A stretch of DNA of 38,372 nucleotides from Candidatus Altarchaeum sp. (GCA_018260755.1 JAGTWP010000007.1:1-38372); one strand, 5' to 3'. Counted from the stretch's first letter, positions 14,480 to 23,658 are shown. The notes: generated by a model from the letters alone, not told the origin. Translations and numbers: made by a program.

Positions 14480-17035
14480 ATGAGCAAAGCAAATAATATA
14501 AGTTTTGGAATAATTTTATTTTTAGCTATAATTTTTTTGGAAAATGTGACAGCATGTGATTTTTATTGTTCAACCTGCGAAGATTGCAATTCAAAAATAA
14601 ATTTGGCAGGTTCCGGGCAAACTATATGCCTTAATGCAAGTATTTTAGTAGATCAACAAATTTGTATTTATAACCCTGAAAATTTTAGCAATAAAACTTT
14701 TGACTGCCGCGGATATGAAATTCGGTCATCATCCCTTGCAATAGCACCAGGATCTTATCCCAGTGGAATCTATTTGTATAACAAATTAAATAACACTATT
14801 AAGAATTGCATACTAACCAGCTTTATAAATGGAATTTATTTAAGGTCATCGTCAAATAATACAATAATAAACAATACGATAACAAAGAATACTTCACTTT
14901 CATTTGGGAGTTTCAACGGAATTTACTTGACATCGTCGTCAAATAATACAATAATGAATAATCACATAATATCAATAAAATATGGAATTTATACCTATGA
15001 TAATTCAAATTTTAATATGATAAAAAATAACATTTTAAATAATAACAAAGTAGGAATAACCTCCTCTAATTGCTTTCCTGACGGCGATGATATTTATTCG
15101 TGTCTTTCCAGTGGAAATTTAAACAATACAATTAAAAATAATGAAATTTTAAATAATGCTGTTGGAATTTACTCTCAAAATTCAACATCAATAATAAATG
15201 GAAATATTGTTTGCGGAAATACAAATTTGGATTTCAATTCTTCTGATTGGCTTTCAAGTTATGGAGATAATAATAATTGTAGCAATCCTGGTAAATGGAA
15301 TGATGATAATAAACAAGGATGCACTTACACTTGCAGTACAACCGCTATAAATTGTGCATGCGTATCTTGTGATGAATGCGAGGCAAAGATGAACGACCTG
15401 AATTGTCCGATTGTCACTCTAACAACAAACATAACAAATCAAACAGAAACTTGCATCAATAATCCATCGAATTTCACAAATAAAATCTTTGATTGCAACG
15501 GAAATACAATAAAAGGAAACAAAACAAAGGACAGTTACGGAATCCTGTTAAGCAAAAAGTCAAACGATACAATCAGAAATTGCATAATTAATGGCTTTGA
15601 CTACGGAATCTACATTTATGCTTCATCAGAAAACAAAATACTTAACAATACCTTAAATTCAAACAATCACGGAATTTATGTTTCGTCACCTAATTCTCTT
15701 TCATGTTCAGGTTACGGATATGTTTGTATTCATTCCTCTTATGGAGATTATGTTTATTCAGAAGTAGAAAAAAGATTTGTTCTTATTTCAGGTGATGAAC
15801 AGTCATTAAATAATGAAATCAGTAATAATTCTGCCTGTGAAAATGAAATTTCAGATATCTCTTTAAATAACGAAGGTGAAAATTTTGGGGACAATATATG
15901 TGATAAGATTTCAAATAATACAAATACAATGGTATTTTGCAGCAAAAATTGCAGTAGTTCTGAATTACAAAAAACAATGTTCTTATATTATTGTGATTAT
16001 GATGCGGATTCCTATTTCTCAAAGTCTATTTCAGGATATTGTTTTGGAAATGAGAGCTGCATTCCTGCAAATTGTTCATTAAACAACGGAAATGACTGCA
16101 ATGACGATAATGTAAGTATAAATCCAAATACTCAAGAAATAGAATGTAATGGAATAGATGAAAATTGTGACGGATTTGACAAATGCGGCAAGCGAATTTG
16201 GAGTTCAGATAAACACAACAAGGAGAAAAACACATTTTATTCTTATCAAGGGGTTTATGTTGCAGGAACGGGATTTAATGCAAGCAGTAAAATTGAAATT
16301 TATATAATTCCTCATGGAATTTCAATAAATTTAAGCGATTTCAAAATAAAAAAGAACATAACAACAGACGAAAACGGAAATTTTGGAACTTTATTATGGA
16401 ATTTGCCCGCATGGAATGAACTTTCAATATTGCATTATGATATTATTGTTGATGAAAACTTAGACGGAATTTATGAAAATAATGAAGCAATTGACGCTTC
16501 GCCGTTTGGATTTTCCGTTGATCCTATTTGGGCATCTGATGAAAATGGAAATCCAAAAGAAACTTTTTGTGATAATGAAAAAATTTATGTTAATGGAAGC
16601 GGTTTATCTGTTTCTAATACAAACATATCGTTAATTGTTGTTCCGGATATGAATTTACTCATAGGCACTAATTTAAGTAATATGAATATTACATCAATAA
16701 AAACAATAGATCTTGATGATAAAGGAAATTTTGAATCAATTGTTGATTTGGGATATTTACCAGTCGGAGATTATGATATTATTCCAGATATAGACAATGA
16801 CTGTATTCTGGATGAGGATGAGAAAAAAGCGATGGATGACAATTCATCTATTGGATTTTCAGTTATAAGATCTTATGATTTTAACAACGATAATTTAATT
16901 GATATTTTTGATGCCGTTTATGCATTAGAATATTTAAGCGGGGAAAGAAATGAAGGTGAGATTTTTAATAAAGAGTGCTCTTGTGATGGAAATTTAGCAT
17001 TTCGAGATGTTTTAAATTTGATGGGAAGAATTTAA
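14480..17035 (+). CDS. Secreted beta-helix protein with MopE-like motif and dockerin-like C-terminus (2)
   Basis: An 851-aa paralogue of the preceding gene. It has a signal peptide (1-25), the same Cys-rich opening (CDFYCSTCEDCNSKIN), beta-helix repeats to about residue 450, and a second Cys module (CVSCDECEAKMNDLNCPIVT). At about 503-570 is a calcium/copper-binding MopE-type motif: DYDADSYF, NDCNDDNVSINP and ECNGIDENCDGFD. Two beta-sandwich-like domains follow (GVYVAGTGFNASSKIEIYII; EKIYVNGSGLSVSNTNISLI). The C-terminus from about 797 is dockerin-like (DFNNDNLIDIFDAVYALEYL). The shared 'EYLSGERNE' ending with copy 1 shows recent common origin. Almost certainly co-transcribed with copy 1. Confidence 0.87.
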   Translation: MSKANNISFGIILFLAIIFLENVTACDFYCSTCEDCNSKINLAGSGQTICLNASILVDQQICIYNPENFSNKTFDCRGYEIRSSSLAIAPGSYPSGIYLYNKLNNTIKNCILTSFINGIYLRSSSNNTIINNTITKNTSLSFGSFNGIYLTSSSNNTIMNNHIISIKYGIYTYDNSNFNMIKNNILNNNKVGITSSNCFPDGDDIYSCLSSGNLNNTIKNNEILNNAVGIYSQNSTSIINGNIVCGNTNLDFNSSDWLSSYGDNNNCSNPGKWNDDNKQGCTYTCSTTAINCACVSCDECEAKMNDLNCPIVTLTTNITNQTETCINNPSNFTNKIFDCNGNTIKGNKTKDSYGILLSKKSNDTIRNCIINGFDYGIYIYASSENKILNNTLNSNNHGIYVSSPNSLSCSGYGYVCIHSSYGDYVYSEVEKRFVLISGDEQSLNNEISNNSACENEISDISLNNEGENFGDNICDKISNNTNTMVFCSKNCSSSELQKTMFLYYCDYDADSYFSKSISGYCFGNESCIPANCSLNNGNDCNDDNVSINPNTQEIECNGIDENCDGFDKCGKRIWSSDKHNKEKNTFYSYQGVYVAGTGFNASSKIEIYIIPHGISINLSDFKIKKNITTDENGNFGTLLWNLPAWNELSILHYDIIVDENLDGIYENNEAIDASPFGFSVDPIWASDENGNPKETFCDNEKIYVNGSGLSVSNTNISLIVVPDMNLLIGTNLSNMNITSIKTIDLDDKGNFESIVDLGYLPVGDYDIIPDIDNDCILDEDEKKAMDDNSSIGFSVIRSYDFNNDNLIDIFDAVYALEYLSGERNEGEIFNKECSCDGNLAFRDVLNLMGRI

Positions 17036-17100
17036 AATTTCCTTAACAGAGTGTAATGGAACAAAAATAAGCCCCGCTATTGTGATAATACAAAAAATTG

Positions 17101-17259
17101 TTAAAATAAATTAAAAAATTTTGCAAAGAAAATTAAAGCAATAATCACCACAATTACCATTAATGAAAATTTGAACAATGGTTTAATGACAAGTTTCCAC
17201 AATACCAACAATATCAACAATACCAACAACACAGCAATTCCGATAATAAGTTCTATCAT
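17101..17259 (-). CDS. Small membrane protein (52 aa)
   Basis: A short minus-strand frame translating to MIELIIGIAVLLVLLILLVL, WKLVIKPLFKFSLMVIVVII, ALIFFAKFFNLF. Two membrane helices are separated by a short basic turn (WKLVIKPLFK). It lies 77 bp downstream of trmI in the same direction. Similar tiny double-helix proteins are common in archaea, but I cannot assign a family. The rest of the 300-bp gap between the beta-helix gene and trmI shows nothing else. Confidence 0.6.
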   Translation of the reverse strand: MIELIIGIAVLLVLLILLVLWKLVIKPLFKFSLMVIVVIIALIFFAKFFNLF

Positions 17260-17336
17260 TTTGAAATTTTTTATTAAAATTTTGAAATTTTATATTTCTT
17301 TACTCTCTACTTCGTTATTTATTTTTTCACTTCCTC

Positions 17337-17520
17337 TTAGTTATTTATTTTTTCACTCTCTACTTCGTTATTTATTTCTTCACTCTCTACTTCGTTATTT
17401 ACTTCATCACTCTTTATTTCTTCACTCTTCTTCATATCTTTTATTTCTTCACTCTTCTTCATATCTTTTATTTCTTCACTCTTCTTCATATCTTTTATTT
17501 CTTCACTCTTTGCTTTATTT
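17337..17520 (-). repeat. 27-bp coding minisatellite in trmI
   Basis: About seven 27-bp units in two flavours encode the TrmI tail (nine residues per unit). The flavours read SEEIKDMKK (three or more near-identical copies) and ESEEINNEV. On the plus strand it appears as an artefactual LFLHSSSYL repeat. Confidence 0.9.
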
Positions 17521-18248
17521 CTTGATATCAATCTCGCCACAGTTATAAATCCCGTATGTGCGATCATCCTTGAACACGGTCTTACTACCTTCATATCCCA
17601 GTTCCTTAATACGCATTCAAATGTCTCCTGGAGGAAATTTATATCCAATGCATCATGAAATTTTTTTGACTGCTCAATGCTCGGACTGAATGAAATCAAA
17701 ATTCCCCCCATTTTTAACTTTTCTACTGCAAAACGGACAACTAACCATGGCTCAGGCAGGTCCAGAATGATCGCATCCAAATTTTCCTCGTCAATACCTT
17801 CATAAATATTTTTCATCTTTATTTCAACATTATCAATTCCGAATTTCTCAAAATTTTTTCTCGCAATTTTTGCAAAGTCTTCCCTGATTTCATAACTTAT
17901 TACTTTTTCTGGCTCAACAGCATAAGCGAGAAAAATATCTATAATTCCCGAGCCGGTTCCTGAATTTAAGACCTTGCTTCCGGAATGTAAATTTGCATAT
18001 CCTACAATTAAAGATGCGTCCTTTAATGTGATTGCCTGCGGACCTCTCCTTGCCTTTTGTAGTATGTCTGTAATATTCGGATGAATAACCGCATATTCTG
18101 TTCCTAAATGTGTTTTTACAGTTCCTCCAACCTCACATTTATTAATTTCATCTGCTTTAATCATTCCGTCTTTCGTATGCATGTCCTCTCCCTTAAATAT
18201 ATACTTCCTTCCTTTCGGGTCTATTAAAATTTTCATATCCCTAATCAT
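17337..18248 (-). CDS. trmI: tRNA (adenine-58/57-N1)-methyltransferase TrmI
   Basis: SAM-dependent m1A methyltransferase acting on the T-loop of tRNA (A58, and A57 in many archaea). The N-terminal beta-barrel region is followed by RRGPQAITLKDASLIVGYA, the SAM-binding loop VLNSGTGSGIID (a variant of LExGTGSG), the acidic strand SYEIRED and motif IV ILDLPEPW. The catalytic domain ends near residue 240. The remaining 60 residues are a repeat-encoded hydrophilic tail of 9-residue units, SEEIKDMKK and then ESEEINNEV types, which other family members lack. Starts at residues 1 and 5 are both possible. It lies 26 bp downstream of the winged-helix gene in a GlyRS operon. Confidence 0.9.
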   Translation of the reverse strand: MIRDMKILIDPKGRKYIFKGEDMHTKDGMIKADEINKCEVGGTVKTHLGTEYAVIHPNITDILQKARRGPQAITLKDASLIVGYANLHSGSKVLNSGTGSGIIDIFLAYAVEPEKVISYEIREDFAKIARKNFEKFGIDNVEIKMKNIYEGIDEENLDAIILDLPEPWLVVRFAVEKLKMGGILISFSPSIEQSKKFHDALDINFLQETFECVLRNWDMKVVRPCSRMIAHTGFITVARLISRNKAKSEEIKDMKKSEEIKDMKKSEEIKDMKKSEEIKSDEVNNEVESEEINNEVESEKINN

Positions 18249-18274
18249 TTTCCTATCAGTGAGCCTTTTTTAAA

Positions 18275-18583
18275 TTAGATATATGCGACATTATTTTCTG
18301 CGTTTTTCTTTAAATTTTTTAAATTTTCCTGTTCAACAATTATATTCCTGTCAATTTTCTTTTCGTTAAAAAACATAAAATCCCTTCTTAACAATCTGAC
18401 AAAAATTTTATCAGGAAGAACATCTAATGCAATTATTCCTTCTTTTTCCAACCTTTTTATTTCTGTTTGAACTACATATTTTCTCGTTCCGAGTTCTTTG
18501 ACAAGTTCGTCTGTTGTTATTGGATATTTCTTCATTAAAATTTTAATTATTTGTTCCTGTAATTTGTTAGTCACCTCTTTCAT
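18275..18583 (-). CDS. Winged-helix DNA-binding protein
   Basis: A 102-aa protein. Residues 1-65 form a predicted winged helix-turn-helix (LQEQIIKILMKKYPITTDEL, VKELGTRKYVVQTEIKRLEK, then a wing EGIIALDVLPDKIFVRLL). The C-terminal 35 residues are charged and unassigned (EKKIDRNIIVEQENLKNLKK). It resembles small archaeal MarR/ArsR-like regulators. Located between glyS (22 bp) and trmI (26 bp) on the minus strand, so probably co-transcribed. It could regulate the operon or act on tRNA-related targets; this is not known. Confidence 0.75.
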   Translation of the reverse strand: MKEVTNKLQEQIIKILMKKYPITTDELVKELGTRKYVVQTEIKRLEKEGIIALDVLPDKIFVRLLRRDFMFFNEKKIDRNIIVEQENLKNLKKNAENNVAYI

Positions 18584-18605
18584 TTTACCATTTTCATTTC
18601 AACAT

Positions 18606-20066
18606 TTATTTCACCACCTTTTCCAGTTCATCAATCTTAACCCTTCTCTGCTCTTTTGTATCTCTGAACCTTACGGTAACCGTATTATCCTTTAATGTGT
18701 CATAATCAATTGTGAGCGCATAACTTACTCCAATCTCATCTGCCCGTGCATATCTTCTTCCGATACTTCCGGATTTGTCATAAAATACATATAAATTTGC
18801 CCTCTTTAAAACATCAACAACCTCTCCTGCTTTTTCGGGAAGCCCGTCCTTTGCCATCAACGGAAATACACAAACATAAGGTGAAATTTCAGGAGGAAAT
18901 TTAAAATACACTCTTTCATCGCCTTTCTTAGACATTTCTTCAACATAGCATGATTCAACAATGCAATACACTGGCCTGTCAATCCCGTAAGCAACCTCAA
19001 TAACATTCGGAACAAATCGCTTGTTATTCCAGAAAATTTCCATTGATTCCCCACTGCAATTTTGATGCTGCGTCAAATCATAATTTCCTCTGTCCGCAAC
19101 CCCTACAATTTCAATCCTTCCCAACTCGCTCATAAATTCAACATCCCATGTATCCTTGCTGTAAAACGCCCTTTCAGAGTCCTTATGCTGTCTTAACTGC
19201 AGTTTTTGATAATTAATGCCCATCCTTACAAATAAATTTACTGACTTTTGCAAAAAGTATGCGATTGCCTTGTTTTTTATTATTCCCTGCTCATGTGATT
19301 CTTTGATTGAAATTTCAGAAATTTTGTCATCCTTGTCCATAATCTTTATTGCCGCATCATCCTTTAAATTTAAATATTCGTATTTATCATCAGGATCTAT
19401 AAAAAATTCCATTTCCGCCTGCGTGAATTCTCGCAATCGTATTATATATTGTCTCGGAGAAATTTCATTACGGTAGGAATGTCCTATCTGCAATATTCCG
19501 AAAGGTAATTTCTTTCTTGAAATTTCCCACAACCGCTTGAATGCAATATAAGTTGATTGTGCGGTTTCGGGACGCATATAACCAGTTCGTTTGTTCTTTC
19601 CGGGTGCGATTTCTGTCCTGAACATCAGATTATAATTATAGACATCGTTAAGTTCGCCTCCGCACTTTTTACATTTTAAATTGTTGTTCTTTATTAATTC
19701 GGTTAATTGCTCTGCACTCATTCCGTCACAGGAAATTTTTAAATTTTCTTCAACCAGATGATCCGCTCTGAACGGCTCTTTACAAGCCATGCATTCAACT
19801 GTAAAATCACTGAAACTTTTGACATGTCCACTTGCATTCCAGACGCTGTCAATACTCAAAGTCGGGCACTCAATTTCAGAACAGGTAAAATTTCCGTATT
19901 CTTCTACCAGATATGCTTTTCTTATGAGGTCTTCAACATTTTTCTTTATTCGCGTTCCTATTGCCCCATAGTCGTAAAATCCGCTTATTCCTCCATAAAT
20001 TTCGCAGCTCGGATAAAATATTCCCCGCCTCTTTGCAATGTCTAAAATTTTTTCGTAAATTTTCAT
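18606..20066 (-). CDS. glyS: Glycyl-tRNA synthetase
   Basis: Class II GlyRS of the archaeal/eukaryotic type; charges tRNA-Gly. It opens with the substrate loop YGGISGFYDYGAIGTRIKKN. A Zn-binding cluster (CMACKEPF ... CKKCGGEL) is followed by MFRTEIAP, GYMRPETAQSTYIAF (motif 2 region), FGILQIGHSYRNEISPRQYI, LREFTQAEMEFF, and the C-terminal anticodon domain (PLMAKDGLPEKAGEVVDVLK to GVSYALTIDYDTLKDNTVTV). At 486 aa it is shorter than the usual archaeal 560-590, missing part of an insertion rather than a domain. The ATG at 20066 directly precedes the catalytic core. The cognate tRNA-Gly(GCC) is in this window at 36.4 kb. First gene of the operon. Confidence 0.96.
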   Translation of the reverse strand: MKIYEKILDIAKRRGIFYPSCEIYGGISGFYDYGAIGTRIKKNVEDLIRKAYLVEEYGNFTCSEIECPTLSIDSVWNASGHVKSFSDFTVECMACKEPFRADHLVEENLKISCDGMSAEQLTELIKNNNLKCKKCGGELNDVYNYNLMFRTEIAPGKNKRTGYMRPETAQSTYIAFKRLWEISRKKLPFGILQIGHSYRNEISPRQYIIRLREFTQAEMEFFIDPDDKYEYLNLKDDAAIKIMDKDDKISEISIKESHEQGIIKNKAIAYFLQKSVNLFVRMGINYQKLQLRQHKDSERAFYSKDTWDVEFMSELGRIEIVGVADRGNYDLTQHQNCSGESMEIFWNNKRFVPNVIEVAYGIDRPVYCIVESCYVEEMSKKGDERVYFKFPPEISPYVCVFPLMAKDGLPEKAGEVVDVLKRANLYVFYDKSGSIGRRYARADEIGVSYALTIDYDTLKDNTVTVRFRDTKEQRRVKIDELEKVVK

Positions 20067-20637
20067 TTTAACTTTACATATAAAACCAATATTTAGAATT
20101 AGAAATTTAACAAATTGAAATTATTTTATTGTTTTTACGACTTATCTGTGCTTTCATTTATTTCGCCAATTTTCAGAATGTGCAGATAAAAAAATTGCTT
20201 CATACGATATTTCCATCTGAAGAATAGAATAGAGTTGTTACAAATTAGTTGTTACAAATTAAAAATTTTAAAGGTGAAAAGTAATAAAATTTAAAGGAAT
20301 TCAAAGGTGGAAAAGTTATTTTGCAACATGTCTAATAATTACCTTTTATTTTAAATTTTCTATTTTGGAAATTTATCCCTGAAATGTTTGAACGATTTTT
20401 AAATCACCTCGCTTACGCTCGGAGATTTTAAAAACTTCGTTTATAAAATTCCGTAAATTTTAAAATTAAGTGGGTGTAAATAAGTGTAAAAGAGAGACAA
20501 AATAATACGGAAAAAGGCAGAAATCTTATCAATAATAATTTAATAAAATTTAAATGTATAATTAATAAAATAATTAAAAGTAATTAATAAAATCAAAAAT
20601 TTAATAGATAAATTAGTAATAAATTAAAATCGGTAAA
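20067..20637. other. 570-bp gene-free region
   Basis: No convincing gene, tRNA or C/D box pattern found. It contains the upstream regions of glyS (minus) and the surface-protein gene (plus). An imperfect palindromic stretch at about 20399-20432 (ttttaaatc ... gattttaaaa around cgcttacgctcgg) recalls the internal hairpins of the GTAAC elements and may be a fragment of one. Confidence 0.5.
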
Positions 20638-22209
20638 ATGGAAGGTAAAATAAATAATCCTAGAAGGCACATTGTATCTGTATTTTTTGTGGCTTTATTT
20701 TTGAGCATGCTGTTGGTGCTTAATACGTATGCAAGCTATTGTACGGAACAAGAGGCCTTGGGCAAATCATGTATTCTTATGCCCCCGGCAAAATATCCTT
20801 TAAATATAACATTTTCGGACTGTGCTGTTGATGATGACTGCGCAGTTTATGTCCTCGGAGACAACAGAAATATAAAAAATGCAAGTGTTGTTGTTAGCGG
20901 AGCAATAAATATTCAGGGACATACAGGTGATGATGGAAAATTTAAATTTTCTCCGGACAAAGCGGGAAATATAAAAATAATAGCGGAAAAGGATGGGTAT
21001 TATAAAGCAGAAGGTGGTTTTTCCATAAAAAAATCAACAAATATAAATATAGAGATTCCCGATAATATAGAAGCAAACAAGGAGATTAACATAGCAGTAA
21101 AAAATTCAAAAGGCAAAGGCATAAAGACAAATATTGCAATAGTTACACCTGACGGAAAAATGAGCAATGTAAAAACAGATAAAAACGGAAATGCAAAATT
21201 TACTCCTGCAACTCCGGGAAAATATAAAATTACTCTTGACGATGGAAATTATAAAGGTGAAAAGGAATTTATCGCATTGGGAAAATTAAATATTATCTGT
21301 CCTGATACCGTGAAGTTTATGAATAAATTTACAGTCAATGTTGTTGATGAAAATAACAATACGATTGATGTCCTGATTAAAATTTCGGAGTTAAATAAAG
21401 AAATAAATAACGGAGAGGAAGTTGTGGCAGAAAAGTGTGGGAATTTAAATTTGGTCGCGGAAAAAGAATATTATGAAAATGCGGCAAAGACAATATCCGT
21501 GGAAAATAAAAAATTAAATTTAACAGGAAAAGATAAATTAAATGCAAAGAAAGCATACTTATATAATGTGAAAGACGAAGATGGAAATGCTGTTGTGGAT
21601 GTCCGAATTTTGATTAATGGCAGTTTTGTCGGAACAACAGATAGCGGTGGAAATATCACAATAAAAATTGAAAATGCCGGAAATTATATAATCTCTGCAA
21701 AAAAAGAATGTTATGATGATTCGGCATTATCGGTTGAAGTAACCGAATTTTCACTAATGTCATTATGGTGGCTGTGGTTGCTGCTTTTATTACTTCTCCT
21801 GCTTTTACTGCTCTTCCTATGGAGAAAGTATAAAAGCAAAGAGAGTGAAGGTACCCCCGCAGGAGTGATGACACCTTTTGGAATGATAACAAAATCCGTA
21901 AAAATAGTAAAAAAAGAAGGATTAGAAATTCCGGGAGCATCGCACGAACAAAGAATATACGTTTATCTTATTGCAGAAAAAGATATGAAAAACTGCAAAC
22001 TTGCCGATAACATTCCGGCAAGATTTGATGTAAATGTAATGACATTAGGGGTTGAAAGGAGTGAAAACAAACTCACACTGAATCTCGGCGATGTAAATAA
22101 AGGCGATGTACGGGTATTAAATTACCTTGTAAACGGAATTTGTGAAATAGAAAACGCAAAAATTGTTTATGACGGCGGAGAGTTCAATGTTCCAATAAGG
22201 TATGTGTAA
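20638..22209 (+). CDS. Membrane-anchored surface protein with beta-sandwich repeats
   Basis: A 523-aa protein. An N-terminal signal (residues 11-32) precedes an extracellular part with Cys-rich start (YCTEQEALGKSC...DCAVDDDCAVYVLG). Four repeated beta-sandwich (carboxypeptidase-regulatory/Big-like) modules then follow, each with a 'DGNAKFTPATPGKYKI' or 'DGKFKFSPDKAGNIKI' strand pair. A single strong membrane helix (WWLWLLLLLLLLLLLLFLW, about 373-393) is followed by a basic stop-transfer (RKYKSKE) and a 120-residue cytoplasmic domain (KSVKIVKKEGLEIPGASHEQ to VNVMTLGVERSENKL). The cytoplasmic part is unlike the repeats and could couple the surface module to inside partners. Nop5 follows on the same strand 51 bp later, probably by chance. 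Confidence 0.8.
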   Translation: MEGKINNPRRHIVSVFFVALFLSMLLVLNTYASYCTEQEALGKSCILMPPAKYPLNITFSDCAVDDDCAVYVLGDNRNIKNASVVVSGAINIQGHTGDDGKFKFSPDKAGNIKIIAEKDGYYKAEGGFSIKKSTNINIEIPDNIEANKEINIAVKNSKGKGIKTNIAIVTPDGKMSNVKTDKNGNAKFTPATPGKYKITLDDGNYKGEKEFIALGKLNIICPDTVKFMNKFTVNVVDENNNTIDVLIKISELNKEINNGEEVVAEKCGNLNLVAEKEYYENAAKTISVENKKLNLTGKDKLNAKKAYLYNVKDEDGNAVVDVRILINGSFVGTTDSGGNITIKIENAGNYIISAKKECYDDSALSVEVTEFSLMSLWWLWLLLLLLLLLLLLFLWRKYKSKESEGTPAGVMTPFGMITKSVKIVKKEGLEIPGASHEQRIYVYLIAEKDMKNCKLADNIPARFDVNVMTLGVERSENKLTLNLGDVNKGDVRVLNYLVNGICEIENAKIVYDGGEFNVPIRYV

Positions 22210-22260
22210 ATAAAATTTAAAAATAAAATTTAAAAATTTAAGATAAATTTAAAAATAAAA

Positions 22261-23583
22261 GTGTTTCAAATTCAGACAAATCTGTTAGGGTGCTTTGCAA
22301 TCAGAGACGGAAAAATAATATCATCTCATTCATTTATTTCGGAACAAAAGACAGCTGCCGAAATTGCAAAAGACCTCATTTATGCGAGAAAAAATTTACT
22401 TCCCGAAGAGCGTGAAATAATAAAGGACTTAAGTAAATCCGGACAGAGCTTTGAAGTTGCTATAAACAACCATCAACGACTAAATGAAGAAAAAGAAAAA
22501 TTTAATGTCCGTTTTACTGAAATTTCCCCTTCAAAAGTTATCCCGCTTGAAGAAATATCCGGACAGATTATGTTAAGTAAGGAAGAACTAAAAGGACATA
22601 TGTGGGCTGTAAATTTGGAAATAACAAAGGAGGAGATGAGGGTTCAGGAGACAGATAAAGTAGCAATTCAGTTAGTCGGTGCGATAGATGAATTAAATAC
22701 CATGTTAAATTTAATGGATGAACGATTACACGAATATTATGGAACATATTTTCCGGAAATTGATGCTATCACCGACCACGAAATTTATGCGTCAATTGCT
22801 GCCTTGGGAAACAGAGAAAATTTAGATTTGAAAAATATAAATTTAAGCGAAAAAGTAAAGGAAAAAACAAAAGAAGAAGGTCTTACATCATTCGGAATGA
22901 AATTAGAAGATAAATATATAAGCGGTGCCTCTCTGATGGCATCTCAGATTTTAAATTTATATGGTTTAAAGACACAGCTTGAAGAAAATTTAAAAAAAGT
23001 AATGACTGAAATATGCCCGAATATTACTTATCTTGCAGGACATCTGCTTGGGGCAAGATTACTGCTGCATACCGGCTCTCTTGAAAGAATGGCTTTTATG
23101 CCTGCAAGTACAATTCAGATGTTGGGAGCGGAAAAAGCACTCTTTAAATTTTTAAGAACAAAAAAACTACCGCCTAAACACGGAATAATATTTACCCTGC
23201 CGGAAATAAACAGCGCACAAAAGAAAGACAGAGGAAAAATTTCAAGAAATTTCGCAGCAAAGGTGGCGATTGCCGCAAAGGTTGATTATTTTAAAGGTGA
23301 ATTTGTCGGAGTTGAACTTAAAGATAAATTTAATAAGTGTGTTGAAAATTTAAAAAAGAATACTAAAAATTTTAAACATAACGAGGTTAAAAATTTCAGA
23401 CATGAATATGAAGGTGGTGAAAATTTCAGACATGATAATGAAAACAGACATAATAATGAAAATTTCAGACATGATGAAGTTAAAAATTTCGACCATGACC
23501 CTGCGGGACATGGAAGTGCCGGAAATTTTAGACCTAAAGGAGATGGTGTTGAAAATTTTAAACATAAAAAACACAGGTATTAG
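22261..23583 (+). CDS. nop5: Nop5/Nop56-like C/D box RNP scaffold protein
   Basis: Archaeal Nop5, which bridges L7Ae and fibrillarin on C/D box guide RNAs for 2'-O-methylation of rRNA and tRNA. GTG start. The N-terminal fibrillarin-binding domain (1-110) is followed by a coiled coil (KEEMRVQETDKVAIQLVGAI...LNTMLNLMDERLHEYY) and the Nop domain with its signature: LAGHLLGARLLLHTGSLERM, AFMPASTIQMLGAEKALFKF and LPPKHGIIFTLPEIN. After about residue 376 the usual Lys/Glu tail is replaced by a 64-residue repeat tail rich in Asn, His, Phe and Asp (units like ENFRHD). Fibrillarin, commonly next door in archaea, is not here; the next gene is porA on the other strand. Confidence 0.94.
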   Translation: MFQIQTNLLGCFAIRDGKIISSHSFISEQKTAAEIAKDLIYARKNLLPEEREIIKDLSKSGQSFEVAINNHQRLNEEKEKFNVRFTEISPSKVIPLEEISGQIMLSKEELKGHMWAVNLEITKEEMRVQETDKVAIQLVGAIDELNTMLNLMDERLHEYYGTYFPEIDAITDHEIYASIAALGNRENLDLKNINLSEKVKEKTKEEGLTSFGMKLEDKYISGASLMASQILNLYGLKTQLEENLKKVMTEICPNITYLAGHLLGARLLLHTGSLERMAFMPASTIQMLGAEKALFKFLRTKKLPPKHGIIFTLPEINSAQKKDRGKISRNFAAKVAIAAKVDYFKGEFVGVELKDKFNKCVENLKKNTKNFKHNEVKNFRHEYEGGENFRHDNENRHNNENFRHDEVKNFDHDPAGHGSAGNFRPKGDGVENFKHKKHRY

Positions 23584-23658
23584 TGGATTTTATCCGTAAC
23601 TCAATCATTGGCACTCAACAGGATGTAAGGGGAATACCTCTAATTTATTATAAATCGG

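Noticed and set aside
11346-17035. Cellulosome-type system
   Set aside because: No cohesin, scaffoldin or glycoside hydrolase domain is seen; only dockerin-like ends.
17171-17548. Plus-strand protein with LFLHSSSYL repeats
   Set aside because: It is the antisense reading of the trmI 27-bp repeat, in a gene with a clear domain on the other strand.
20395-20470. Additional GTAAC-family element
   Set aside because: Only a weak internal palindrome is similar; the GTAAC ends and target duplication are absent.
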